Of a stretch of 12,883 nt of DNA, positions 1 through 6,936 are shown piece after piece. The translations under genes were made by a program, and so were the position numbers. Position 1 is the first letter of the stretch; every line of letters begins with the position of its first letter. Source of the stretch: Bacillota bacterium (GTDB lineage Bacteria > Bacillota > Clostridia > Oscillospirales > Ruminococcaceae); contig JAEXNS010000250.1 in assembly GCA_023439605.1 (NCBI GenBank), positions 1 to 12,883 of the forward strand. The letters run 5' to 3'. The notes under the pieces were generated by a model that worked only from the letters and a program-made list of their open reading frames with translations, did no database searches and was not told the DNA's origin.

Positions 1-2
1 TC

Positions 3-17
3 AACATATATTATGTT
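3..17. promoter_or_regulatory. Small AT-rich palindrome ahead of the defence pair
   Basis: AACATA and TATGTT form a perfect 6-bp inverted repeat around a 3-bp centre, about 40 bases before the ATPase start codon. A dyad at this distance could be a repressor operator, but in sequence this AT-rich it may also be chance. Any -35 box would lie outside the window. Confidence 0.2.
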
Positions 18-57
18 AAAATAAATATATGAAAATAAATTTAAGAGGTGGCTGAAA

Positions 58-1299
58 ATGTTTTTAACTAAAATAAATATAAAAAACTATAGATTAGTAA
101 AAGATATGGAGATAAACTTTACTAAGGGTGTTAATTTAATAATAGGTGACAACGGATTAGGAAAAACGTCCATACTTGATGCAATTGCAGTGGGGTTAGG
201 CGGATATATTAATGGAGTTAAAGATGTTACACCAAAGAATATACTAGAAGATGATATTCGACAGGAATCATTAACAATGGGTGACGGATCTATTACAAGA
301 AAATACAATACTCCAACATCTATAGGTTGTACATGTGATATTTCAGGGAAAATATTAAAATGGGAAAGACGTCGTAAAGAAATTAATACATCCAAAACAA
401 CTACTTTAGGAAAAGATATAACAAAATATGTGGAGTATGTAATAAATGATGATGAAAGTGTACTACCATTATTATGTTACTATTCTACAGATAGATTATT
501 GAATGATAGTAAATCTAAAGATACAAGTAAATTTAAAAATAGATATGATGGATATAAAAATTCAATGAATAGTAATTTTGATTTTAAAAGTATAGAATCT
601 TGGTGCCTTAAAATGGAGATGATTGCTTTTCAAGAAAATAAAAAAATTCAAGAGTATGAAGTTTTTAAAAAAACATTATCCGAAATAATGCAGAAAATAG
701 AAAGAACTGATTTTTTACCAAAAATTTATTATGATAGAAAATTTGAAACTATTGTTTACTGTAAGCACAATAATATAATTCCTATATCTTATTTTAGTGC
801 TGGATATAAGTCGATTTTTAAAATTGCTATAGATATGACATATCGATCGATTTTTTTGAATCCTAAAATATCAAACGTAAACGAGGTGGGAGGTATAGTC
901 ATTATAGATGAAATTGATATGCATTTACATCCAAAATGGCAATGGATAATAATATCTATGTTAGAAGAAGTGTTTCCTAAAATACAATTTATAATAGCAA
1001 CGCATTCGCCTATTGTAATTTCTTCGTGTAAAAGTGGAAATCTTATTATGATAGATGAAGAACAAGAAATAAAATATTTAAATAATGCTTATGCATATTC
1101 TGTAAATGATGTGTTGGAACTTAGACAAGGCAGTTATGAAATACCAGAAGAAGTAAAAAAATTATATGATTTATTTGAGGAATTTTACAATAAAGCTGAT
1201 TATGATAATGCTAAAAAAATAATTCGGGAAATGATTGAAAAATATGGCAAAGATAATTCAGAAGTTAAAAATGCTTTATGGGAATTAGGAATAGAGTGA
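58..1299 (+). CDS. ptuA: Septu-type defence ATPase (PtuA-like)
   Basis: This is a 413-residue SMC/ABC-like ATPase of the AAA_21/OLD type, predicted cytoplasmic. A Walker A motif G-D-N-G-L-G-K-T lies at residues 30-37. A signature-like F-S-A-G-Y-K-S is at 246-252, Walker B with D284-E285 follows I-V-I-I, and A-T-H-S at 314-317 matches the switch histidine. The insert between Walker A and the signature (about 55-240) carries the variable family-specific part. The start is supported by AAGAGGTGG just upstream. The HNH nuclease gene follows after 13 bases, so the two form one transcription unit. ATPase plus TIGR02646-like HNH is the arrangement of Septu PtuA-PtuB, where the ATPase scaffolds and restrains the nuclease. 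The same pair also serves as effector of some retrons. The family call is secure; Septu rather than retron effector is inference, because the upstream side is cut off. Confidence 0.8.
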   Translation: MFLTKINIKNYRLVKDMEINFTKGVNLIIGDNGLGKTSILDAIAVGLGGYINGVKDVTPKNILEDDIRQESLTMGDGSITRKYNTPTSIGCTCDISGKILKWERRRKEINTSKTTTLGKDITKYVEYVINDDESVLPLLCYYSTDRLLNDSKSKDTSKFKNRYDGYKNSMNSNFDFKSIESWCLKMEMIAFQENKKIQEYEVFKKTLSEIMQKIERTDFLPKIYYDRKFETIVYCKHNNIIPISYFSAGYKSIFKIAIDMTYRSIFLNPKISNVNEVGGIVIIDEIDMHLHPKWQWIIISMLEEVFPKIQFIIATHSPIVISSCKSGNLIMIDEEQEIKYLNNAYAYSVNDVLELRQGSYEIPEEVKKLYDLFEEFYNKADYDNAKKIIREMIEKYGKDNSEVKNALWELGIE

Positions 1300-1312
1300 G
1301 GCGAGGTTTAAA

Positions 1313-2044
1313 ATGATATATATATCGAAAAAAGGGCCTTCTAATAAAATTATGAAAGCAATTACAGAAATAAGAAGCGATCCAAACTGGAAAAATGCTA
1401 GTGATACACAAAGTATTCGAAGTTTTTTTGATAAATTACCTAAAGAAGAAATAAGGAAATCATTGTTGATAGAGCAGCATTATTTATGTGCTTATTGCAT
1501 GAAACAAATAAAAAATGATTCTTTGCATACTACTATAGAACACTTTTATTCATTGAGTAATGATAAAAACAAAGCATTGGATTACAAAAATTTATTACTA
1601 GTTTGCGATGGTGGTAGAAATAAGACAAATGGTATATGCTGTTGTGATGTAACTAAAAAGGAAAAGAAATTAACAATAAATCCATTAAAAGAATATATGA
1701 TGGATAAAATCAACTATAAAAAAGATGGTACAATTTATTACGAAGATATTAACAACAAGAAAGAAGAGGAAAAAATACAATTTGATATAGATACTATCCT
1801 TAATTTAAATGGTGAAATAAAAAACGACAAAAGAATAGATACATTTACTGAAATTTTAAAAGGAAGAAGAGATGCATATAAACAGTATGAAACAATTATA
1901 AAAAAATTGGAGAAAAAAGAAGAATTAAATTCTAATAAAATCGAAAATGAAATAAAAAACATTAAATCAAAGGAAAAGTATTGTGAATTTATAGGGGTTA
2001 TTGTATTTTTCTTAGAACGTAAGAAAAAACTATTAATGAAATAA
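1313..2044 (+). CDS. ptuB: Septu-type HNH nuclease (PtuB-like)
   Basis: This 243-residue protein has the layout of the TIGR02646/PtuB HNH nucleases, which cleave nucleic acid when released or activated by their ATPase partner. C59-A-Y-C62 is the first zinc knuckle. I-E-H77-F carries the first catalytic histidine. N93-L-L-L-V-C98 supplies the HNH asparagine and a further cysteine, and three consecutive cysteines at 109-111 replace the usual spaced second knuckle before I-N-P-L. The C-terminal third (about 150-243) is Lys/Glu/Asn-rich and probably helical, a likely surface for the ATPase. The gene starts 13 bases after the ATPase stop, with GGCGAGG as ribosome binding site. The coding sequence is very AT-rich even for this window, which fits horizontal acquisition without proving it. 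No partial or frameshifted segment is visible, so the pair appears intact. Confidence 0.8.
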   Translation: MIYISKKGPSNKIMKAITEIRSDPNWKNASDTQSIRSFFDKLPKEEIRKSLLIEQHYLCAYCMKQIKNDSLHTTIEHFYSLSNDKNKALDYKNLLLVCDGGRNKTNGICCCDVTKKEKKLTINPLKEYMMDKINYKKDGTIYYEDINNKKEEEKIQFDIDTILNLNGEIKNDKRIDTFTEILKGRRDAYKQYETIIKKLEKKEELNSNKIENEIKNIKSKEKYCEFIGVIVFFLERKKKLLMK

Positions 2045-2066
2045 AAACCAATAATAATTTTAATAG

Positions 2067-2289
2067 GTTGACTATGAATTTTCTGATTTTTATATTAGAG
2101 GTAAATAGGTTATCAAAAAAATTTTCCAATGTAGGCGAAAAAGTACCTGTTTATTATAACCCTAAAGAACCATCGCAGGCGGTTTTAGAACGTGGAAACA
2201 ATTTCTTCTCTTCATGGCCACTTATTATGGGTTTATTTATATTATTTTTCGTAATAACAAATCTATTTAAAAAGCGAGACAATATATGA
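2067..2289 (+). pseudogene. Decayed C-terminal piece of a DUF3592 membrane protein
   Basis: The readable frame contains V-G-E-K-V-P-V-Y-Y-N-P-K-E-P-S-Q-A-V-L-E, the hallmark of DUF3592 proteins, followed by one hydrophobic segment (S-W-P-L-I-M-G-L-F-I-L-F-F-V) and a basic end. The full family has an N-terminal membrane segment and a longer beta domain, both missing here. Just upstream, another frame (2067-2105) reads V-D-Y-E-F-S-D-F-Y-I-R-G-K, which resembles the preceding DUF3592 strand and ends in TAG at 2106-2108. The gene is therefore 5'-truncated and also frameshifted around 2103-2110. There is no ribosome binding site before the TTG or ATG. It sits immediately after ptuB, so it may be the broken end of a gene into which the defence module inserted. 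A short expressed protein cannot be excluded but is unlikely. Confidence 0.6.
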
Positions 2290-2301
2290 AAATGTTTTTT
2301 A

Positions 2302-2339
2302 TGTGATAAAGTCACAGAATTATTTGCTATATATATGAT
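2302..2339 (+). promoter_or_regulatory. Possible promoter and dyad before rubredoxin
   Basis: GTCACA (2311-2316) and TATGAT (2334-2339) are spaced 17 bp apart and give a moderate sigma-A-type match. The -35 overlaps a perfect dyad, TGTGA-N5-TCACA, at 2302-2316. This resembles Crp/Fnr or Rex half-sites, but the centre is 5 rather than 6 bp. The assignment is tentative. Confidence 0.35.
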
Positions 2340-2377
2340 ATGATAAATGTGTAAATTTATTTTAGGAGGATTTTATT

Positions 2378-2533
2378 ATGCAAAAATATGAATGTCCATG
2401 TGGATATGTTTATGACCCTGAAGTAGGAGATCCAGATAGCGGAATTGCACCAGGAACATCATTTGAAGACTTACCAGAAGATTGGGTTTGCCCAGTTTGC
2501 GGACTTTCAAAAGATGCATTTTCTGAGGTATAA
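2378..2533 (+). CDS. Rubredoxin with a C-P-C first knuckle
   Basis: This 51-residue protein is a rubredoxin, a small cytoplasmic one-iron electron carrier used by anaerobes, often to feed oxygen- and peroxide-reducing enzymes. The match covers the full family length: M-Q-K-Y-E-C, G-Y-V-Y-D-P, G-D-P-D-S-G-I, P-G-T, F-E-D-L-P-E-D-W and the second knuckle C38-P-V-C41-G. The first knuckle is C6-P-C8-G, one residue shorter than the usual C-x-x-C-G; the reading tgt-cca-tgt-gga is unambiguous. TTTAGGAGGA precedes the ATG by a normal distance. The gene is flanked by a possible promoter and a strong terminator, so it is probably monocistronic. No rubrerythrin, flavodiiron protein or reductase gene is adjacent, so its partner is unknown. 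The family call is certain; only the metal-site geometry is in question. Confidence 0.95.
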   Translation: MQKYECPCGYVYDPEVGDPDSGIAPGTSFEDLPEDWVCPVCGLSKDAFSEV

Positions 2534-2556
2534 TGATTAAAATTCAATTTTTTATT

Positions 2557-2617
2557 AAGGTTGCATAAAATAAATAATAGATAACTATTGTTTATTTTAT
2601 GCAACCTTTTTATTTTT
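2557..2617 (+). terminator. Intrinsic terminator after rubredoxin
   Basis: An 18-bp perfect stem (2557-2574 with 2591-2608) continues through one G-U pair and a further 5 bp (2576-2580 with 2585-2589) to a four-base ATAA loop. A T-rich run (ttttattttt) follows directly. The stem is unusually long and perfect for a terminator, and it insulates the pst operon from the genes to its left. Confidence 0.85.
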
Positions 2618-2741
2618 AAGGAAAATGAATAAGATTATGAATTTATTTATGTCGATTAAAACTATTAAGCTTCAAAATTATGTTTTGTATTTATAATTTT
2701 ATATATTTTATTATTTAAATTTTAAATAAAGGATAATTTAT

Positions 2742-2797
2742 TTTACACTGATTTTACAAAAAACAGATAGAATAATTTACAGAGATTTTTATATAAT
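2742..2797 (+). promoter_or_regulatory. PhoP-type box array and -10 of the pst operon
   Basis: Three identical TTTACA hexamers lie at 2742-2747, 2753-2758 and 2776-2781. The first two start 11 bp apart, one helical turn, and the third starts 23 bp later, about two turns. In Bacillus, PhoP~P binds direct repeats of TT(A/C/T)ACA with about 5-bp spacers placed just upstream of the -10. A perfect TATAAT stands at 2792-2797, 10 bp after the last box, with no good -35 at the normal distance, as expected for an activator-dependent promoter. The hexamers, spacing and TATAAT are seen directly; PhoP as the binder is inferred from the pst genes downstream. Apart from this array and the rubredoxin terminator, I see nothing else in the gene-free stretch 2534-2845. 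Confidence 0.6.
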
Positions 2798-2845
2798 TAA
2801 TATTAGTTAAGAAAATAATCAAATTATTTTGGAGGAAGCAAATTT

Positions 2846-3694
2846 ATGAAAAAAATTATATCTTCAGTACTATCACTTACATTATTAGGATTAACATTAG
2901 TAGGATGTGCAGCAAAAACTTCAGAAAATATTTCAGTAATCTCTAGAGAAGAAGGTAGTGGTACTAGAGGTGCATTTGTTGAATTGTTGGGAATAGAAGA
3001 AAAAGATGCAGATGGAAACAAAGTGGATAAAACAACTGAAGAAGCAACAATAGCAAAAGGGACAGATGTTGTTATTACACAAGTGTCTAGTGATAAAAAT
3101 TCAATAGGATACATATCTTTAGGCTCGTTAAATGATTTGATAAAGCCATTAAAAGTAAATGGTGTAGAAGCAAAATCTGAAAATGTAAAAAATGGTTCCT
3201 ATTCAGTTTCCAGACCATTTAACATAGCAGTTAAGGATGGTATTTCCGAAGTTGCACAAGATTTTATTGATTTCATATTAAGTGAAGAAGGGCAAAAAAT
3301 AGTAGAAAGTAATAAATATATTCCACTCGAAGCAAAATCAGCATATAAAGCAACAGATTTAAGTGGAAAAATAGTTGTAGCCGGTTCCTCTTCAGTTTCT
3401 CCAGTAATGGAAAAATTATCAGAAGCATATAAAGCATTAAATAAAAATGTAACTATAGAAATACAAACTTCTGATTCATCTTCAGGTATGAAAGCCGCTA
3501 TGGACGGAACTTGTGATATAGGTATGGCTTCAAGAGAATTAAAAGATTCTGAAGCAGAATTGAAAGCTATAGTTATTGCTTTAGATGGTATAGCGGTTGT
3601 AGTAAATAAAGAAAATGCTCTTACAGATTTAACTTCAGAACAGATCAAAAAAATATATACTGGTGATATAAAAACTTGGAGTGAAGTAAAATAA
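2846..3694 (+). CDS. pstS: Circularly permuted phosphate-binding lipoprotein PstS
   Basis: This is the high-affinity phosphate receptor of the Pst ABC importer, predicted to be lipid-anchored on the outer face of the membrane (signal peptide 1-20, lipobox L-V-G-C with Cys21). Its parts match PstS/PBP_like_2 closely but in swapped order. Residues 29-160 are the normally C-terminal half: S-R-E-E-G-S-G-T-R-G at 33-42, then I-G-Y-I-S-L-G, S-R-P-F and I-L-S-E-E-G-Q-K-I-V. Residues 174-282 are the normally N-terminal half: G-K-I-V-V-A-G-S-S-S-V at 174-184, A-S-R-E-L-K-D, then I-Y-T-G and W-S-E-V at the very end. The linker at about 160-173 joins the old C-terminus to the old N-terminus, and the new ends lie where W-S-E-V normally runs into V-S-R-E. 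Length (282) is normal, so nothing is lost. GGAGG lies at 2831-2835. The stop overlaps the pstC start (TAATG). Confidence 0.93.
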   Translation: MKKIISSVLSLTLLGLTLVGCAAKTSENISVISREEGSGTRGAFVELLGIEEKDADGNKVDKTTEEATIAKGTDVVITQVSSDKNSIGYISLGSLNDLIKPLKVNGVEAKSENVKNGSYSVSRPFNIAVKDGISEVAQDFIDFILSEEGQKIVESNKYIPLEAKSAYKATDLSGKIVVAGSSSVSPVMEKLSEAYKALNKNVTIEIQTSDSSSGMKAAMDGTCDIGMASRELKDSEAELKAIVIALDGIAVVVNKENALTDLTSEQIKKIYTGDIKTWSEVK

Positions 3695-4554
3695 TGAAAA
3701 AACAGTATTTAGAAAAAGGGATGGAAATAATTTTTTTAATTAATGCATGTGTTTCTGTTCTAGCTGTATTGTTAATATGTGTCTTCATATTTATAAATGG
3801 AGTTCCAGCAATATCGGAAATTGGATTTGTCAACTTTGTATTAGGTGAAAAATGGAGACCAATGGACACGCCTTCAAGCTACGGTATACTTCCTATGATT
3901 ATAGGAAGTATATATGTAACAGCTGGTGCAATAATTATAGGTGTTCCAATTGGAATATTGACAGCAATATTTATGTCTCATTTTTGCCCCAAAAAATTAT
4001 ATAAAATTATTAAACCAATTATAAATTTATTGGCTGGAATACCATCTATAGTATATGGCTTTTTTGGAATGATAGTTATAGTTCCTTTTATAAGAACATA
4101 TATAGGTGGAAATGGAAACAGTATTTTATCTGCATCTATTTTACTGGGAATGATGATATTACCTACTGTTGTAGGACTGTCAGAAACATCCTTAAAAGCA
4201 GTTCCAGAACATTATTATACAGGGGCTTTAGCTTTGGGGGCTACTCATGAAAGAGCTATAACTACTGTAATATTACCAGCTGCAAAATCTGGTGTACTTG
4301 CAAGTGTTATATTGGGAACAGGCCGAGCAATAGGTGAAACAATGGCAGTTATTATGGTAGCTGGAAATCAGGCACGTGTACCAAATGATATTTTAAGTGG
4401 TGTTAGAACATTGACGGCAAATATCGTAACTGAAATGGGTTATGCTGAGGGACTTCATTATGACGCATTAATAGCAACAGGTGTTGTTTTATTCGTGTTT
4501 ATTTTAATGTTAAATATCACACTCACTATAGTTACAAATAAGAAAAGAGGGTAA
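3694..4554 (+). CDS. pstC: Phosphate ABC transporter permease PstC
   Basis: PstC is one of the two membrane subunits that form the phosphate channel of the Pst importer. The 286-residue sequence has about six membrane segments. These include an N-terminal one (about 11-35), the I-I-G-S-I-Y-V-T and I-N-L-L-A-G-I-P-S-I-V-Y-G-F-F-G segments typical of PstC/PstA, and a C-terminal helix ending in K-K-R-G. The cytoplasmic EAA-type loop that docks on PstB is A-L-A-L-G-A-T-H-E-R at 178-187, followed by R-A-I-G-E-T-M-A. The start codon shares one base with the pstS stop, and its ribosome binding site (GGAGTGA) lies inside the end of pstS, so translation is probably coupled. Length is somewhat short for PstC but complete for Firmicutes. 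PstC rather than PstA is chosen from gene order and the W-R-P-M/Y-G-I-L-P region. Confidence 0.96.
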   Translation: MKKQYLEKGMEIIFLINACVSVLAVLLICVFIFINGVPAISEIGFVNFVLGEKWRPMDTPSSYGILPMIIGSIYVTAGAIIIGVPIGILTAIFMSHFCPKKLYKIIKPIINLLAGIPSIVYGFFGMIVIVPFIRTYIGGNGNSILSASILLGMMILPTVVGLSETSLKAVPEHYYTGALALGATHERAITTVILPAAKSGVLASVILGTGRAIGETMAVIMVAGNQARVPNDILSGVRTLTANIVTEMGYAEGLHYDALIATGVVLFVFILMLNITLTIVTNKKRG

Positions 4555-4556
4555 TT

Positions 4557-5477
4557 ATGAAACACAAAGGAGAACTAACTTTAAACTCTTCTATGATGTC
4601 AAAGGAAAATATGAAAAATTCGTTGATAATAAAAATAAAAGAAAAATTCAAAACATACAAATTACATCCTTTTTCATTTATTTTCTTTATACTTGTAACT
4701 TTAGCTGTTATTACAACGGTATCTGTTTTTATCATGGTTGTAGGGTACGTTTTAGTAAATGGAATACCATATTTATCTCCAAAATTATTTGAATTAAAAT
4801 ATACAAGTGAAAATGTATCTATGCTTCCATCGATTATAACAACTGTTTCAATGGTTTTTATATCTCTTGCTATATCTGCACCTATTGGTGTTTTTTGTGC
4901 TATATATCTTGTGGAATATTCAGGTTCAGGAAATAAAATTGTAAAATTAATACGAGTAACGACCGAAACTTTGGCAGGAATCCCCTCTATTGTTTATGGT
5001 CTTTTTGGCATGTTGTTTTTCGTTACTGCATTAAAATGGGGATTTTCTATTTTGGCAGGTTCATTTACACTTGCAATTATGATATTACCATTAATAATAC
5101 GTTCTACAGAAGAGTCATTAAAGTCAGTAGATCAAAGCTATAAAGAAGGAAGTTTTGGATTAGGTGCTGGGAAATTAAGAACAATTTTTAAAATAGTTTT
5201 GCCAAGTTCGATAAATGGAATATTGGCAGGTATAATTCTTTCAATTGGTAGAATTATAGGGGAAACAGCAGCACTTATTTATACAGCAGGAACTGTAGCT
5301 CAAATTCCTGAAAACTTAATGCAATCAGGTAGAACACTTTCTATACATATGTATAATTTATCTGGAGAAGGTCTGCATATGCATCAAGCAAGTGCAACAG
5401 GTGTAGTTTTGTTATTGACAGTATTTATCTTAAATACATTAGCTTCGTTTATAGCAAAAAAATTAGAGGAGAGATAA
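4557..5477 (+). CDS. pstA: Phosphate ABC transporter permease PstA
   Basis: PstA is the second channel subunit and pairs with PstC. The protein has 306 residues. A roughly 40-residue hydrophilic, Lys-rich N-terminal extension precedes the first membrane segment (about 42-68). Conserved features are L-A-G-I-P-S-I-V-Y-G-L-F-G, the EAA loop G-L-G-A-G-K-L-R at 201-208, and G-R-I-I-G-E-T-A-A-L-I-Y-T-A-G, with a terminal helix ending K-K-L-E-E-R. Several in-frame methionines (13, 14, 19) could serve as starts and would remove part of the extension. The first was kept because AGAGGG lies five bases before it and it begins only two bases after the pstC stop. Regulation is with the operon; no internal promoter is visible. 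Confidence 0.96.
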   Translation: MKHKGELTLNSSMMSKENMKNSLIIKIKEKFKTYKLHPFSFIFFILVTLAVITTVSVFIMVVGYVLVNGIPYLSPKLFELKYTSENVSMLPSIITTVSMVFISLAISAPIGVFCAIYLVEYSGSGNKIVKLIRVTTETLAGIPSIVYGLFGMLFFVTALKWGFSILAGSFTLAIMILPLIIRSTEESLKSVDQSYKEGSFGLGAGKLRTIFKIVLPSSINGILAGIILSIGRIIGETAALIYTAGTVAQIPENLMQSGRTLSIHMYNLSGEGLHMHQASATGVVLLLTVFILNTLASFIAKKLEER

Positions 5478-5481
5478 AAGA

Positions 5482-6234
5482 ATGGCAACAAAATTTAAAA
5501 TAAATGATTTAAATCTTTTTTATAGCGATTTTCATGCACTTAAAAATGTAAATTTAGATATAGATTCAAATGAGATAATGGCATTTATAGGACCATCAGG
5601 TTGTGGAAAATCAACTTTTTTAAAATCACTAAATAGAATGAATGATTTAGTAGAGGGTTGCAAAATTACTGGTGGAGTTTATTTAGATGGAAAAGATGTA
5701 TATAAAGAAATGGAGATAACTACACTTAGAAAGACAGTTGGCATGGTATTTCAAAAGCCAAATCCATTTCCTATGAGTGTTTATGATAACGTAGCATATG
5801 GTCCTAGAACTCATGGAATTAAGAAGAAATCACAGTTAGATGAAATAGTTGAAACTAGTCTTAAGCAGGCATCAATTTGGGAAGAATTAAAAGATAGATT
5901 AAAAAAATCCGCACTAGGACTTTCAGGAGGACAACAACAAAGGCTATGTATCGCAAGAGCTTTGGCCGTTAAGCCAGAAGTAATTCTTATGGATGAACCA
6001 ACATCTGCACTAGATCCTATTTCTACATCTAAAATAGAAGATTTATGTGTTGAACTTTCTGACAAATATACTATAATAATGGTAACTCATAACATGCAGC
6101 AAGCAGCTAGAATTTCAGATAAAACATCGTTTTTTTTACATGGAGAAATAGTTGAAAATGGTGATACAGATAAAATATTTTCAATGCCTCAAGATAAAAG
6201 AACAGAAGACTACATCACGGGAAGATTTGGATAA
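5482..6234 (+). CDS. pstB: Phosphate ABC transporter ATPase PstB
   Basis: PstB is the cytoplasmic ATPase that drives the PstCA channel. All ABC motifs are present in 250 residues, the usual family length: Walker A G-P-S-G-C-G-K-S-T at 37-45, the Q-loop in V-F-Q-K-P-N-P-F-P-M-S (a PstB hallmark), the signature L-S-G-G-Q at 147-151, Walker B I-L-M-D-E-P at 168-173 and the switch histidine H203 in V-T-H-N-M. The C-terminal N-G-D-T-D-K-I-F, K-R-T-E-D-Y-I-T-G-R-F-G is the standard PstB tail. It starts four bases after the pstA stop with GAGGAGAG as ribosome binding site, and phoU follows after an 18-base gap. Confidence 0.98.
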   Translation: MATKFKINDLNLFYSDFHALKNVNLDIDSNEIMAFIGPSGCGKSTFLKSLNRMNDLVEGCKITGGVYLDGKDVYKEMEITTLRKTVGMVFQKPNPFPMSVYDNVAYGPRTHGIKKKSQLDEIVETSLKQASIWEELKDRLKKSALGLSGGQQQRLCIARALAVKPEVILMDEPTSALDPISTSKIEDLCVELSDKYTIIMVTHNMQQAARISDKTSFFLHGEIVENGDTDKIFSMPQDKRTEDYITGRFG

Positions 6235-6252
6235 AAATCAGGAGGATATTAA

Positions 6253-6909
6253 ATGAGAAATCGTTTTGAAGAACAGCTAAAAGAATTGAATATAAAAATA
6301 TTACAAATAGCAGGATATGTAGAACAGTCTATTTTTAAAGCAAATAACGCTTTAATTGATAGAGATGTAGATTTAGCAAGAGAAGTTATTGAAAATGATA
6401 ATATAGTTGATGAATTAGAAAAAGAAATAGAGAGCAAGTGCCTTAAATTAATACTTCATCAACAACCTGTAGCAACTGATTTAAGGAGAATTTCATCAGC
6501 TTTGAAAATAATTACTGATTTAGAAAGAATAGCGGATCAAGCAGCAGATATTGCAGAAATAACCATTCATTTAGCTGAAAAGGAATATATAAAAAAGCTA
6601 GAACATATACCTCTTATGGCAAAAGCTGCAACAAGCATGGTTACTGAAAGTATAAATGCTTATATAAACGATGATATAAATTTAGCTAAAACAGTAATAA
6701 ATGCAGATGATTGTGTAGATGAGTATTTTAGGCAGATAAGAGATGAGCTAGTAGAGTTAATAACTCATAATAGAGATTTTGCAGATCAAGTAATTGATTT
6801 TTTGATGATTGCAAAATATCTTGAAAGAATAGGTGACCATGCTGTAAACATTGCAGAATGGGCAATTTTTACGATGACAGGAATGCATAAAAGTTCAAAA
6901 ATCATATAA
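6253..6909 (+). CDS. phoU: Phosphate signalling regulator PhoU
   Basis: PhoU is a cytoplasmic helical protein that links the Pst transporter to the PhoR/PhoP (PhoR/PhoB) two-component system, keeping the response off when phosphate is plentiful. The 218 residues form two copies of a three-helix bundle. Each carries the metal-cluster signature: D-L-E-R-I-A-D-Q at 89-96 and Y-L-E-R-I-G-D-H at 189-196. The ribosome binding site (CAGGAGG) is right before the ATG, and the gene ends the pst operon. No phoR or phoP gene follows, so the two-component partner must be encoded elsewhere. Transcription probably ends at the hairpin near 6937-6981, which overlaps the CIRCE operator of the next gene. Confidence 0.97.
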   Translation: MRNRFEEQLKELNIKILQIAGYVEQSIFKANNALIDRDVDLAREVIENDNIVDELEKEIESKCLKLILHQQPVATDLRRISSALKIITDLERIADQAADIAEITIHLAEKEYIKKLEHIPLMAKAATSMVTESINAYINDDINLAKTVINADDCVDEYFRQIRDELVELITHNRDFADQVIDFLMIAKYLERIGDHAVNIAEWAIFTMTGMHKSSKII

Positions 6910-6936
6910 TTTAATTTGCAATATTGAAATAAATGA

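Noticed and set aside
2410..2604. A 64-codon open frame on the minus strand
   Set aside because: It overlaps the rubredoxin gene and its terminator; the translation is the antisense of conserved rubredoxin codons.
3199..3648. A 149-codon open frame on the minus strand within pstS
   Set aside because: It is antisense to the conserved PstS motifs, with no recognisable protein or start signal.
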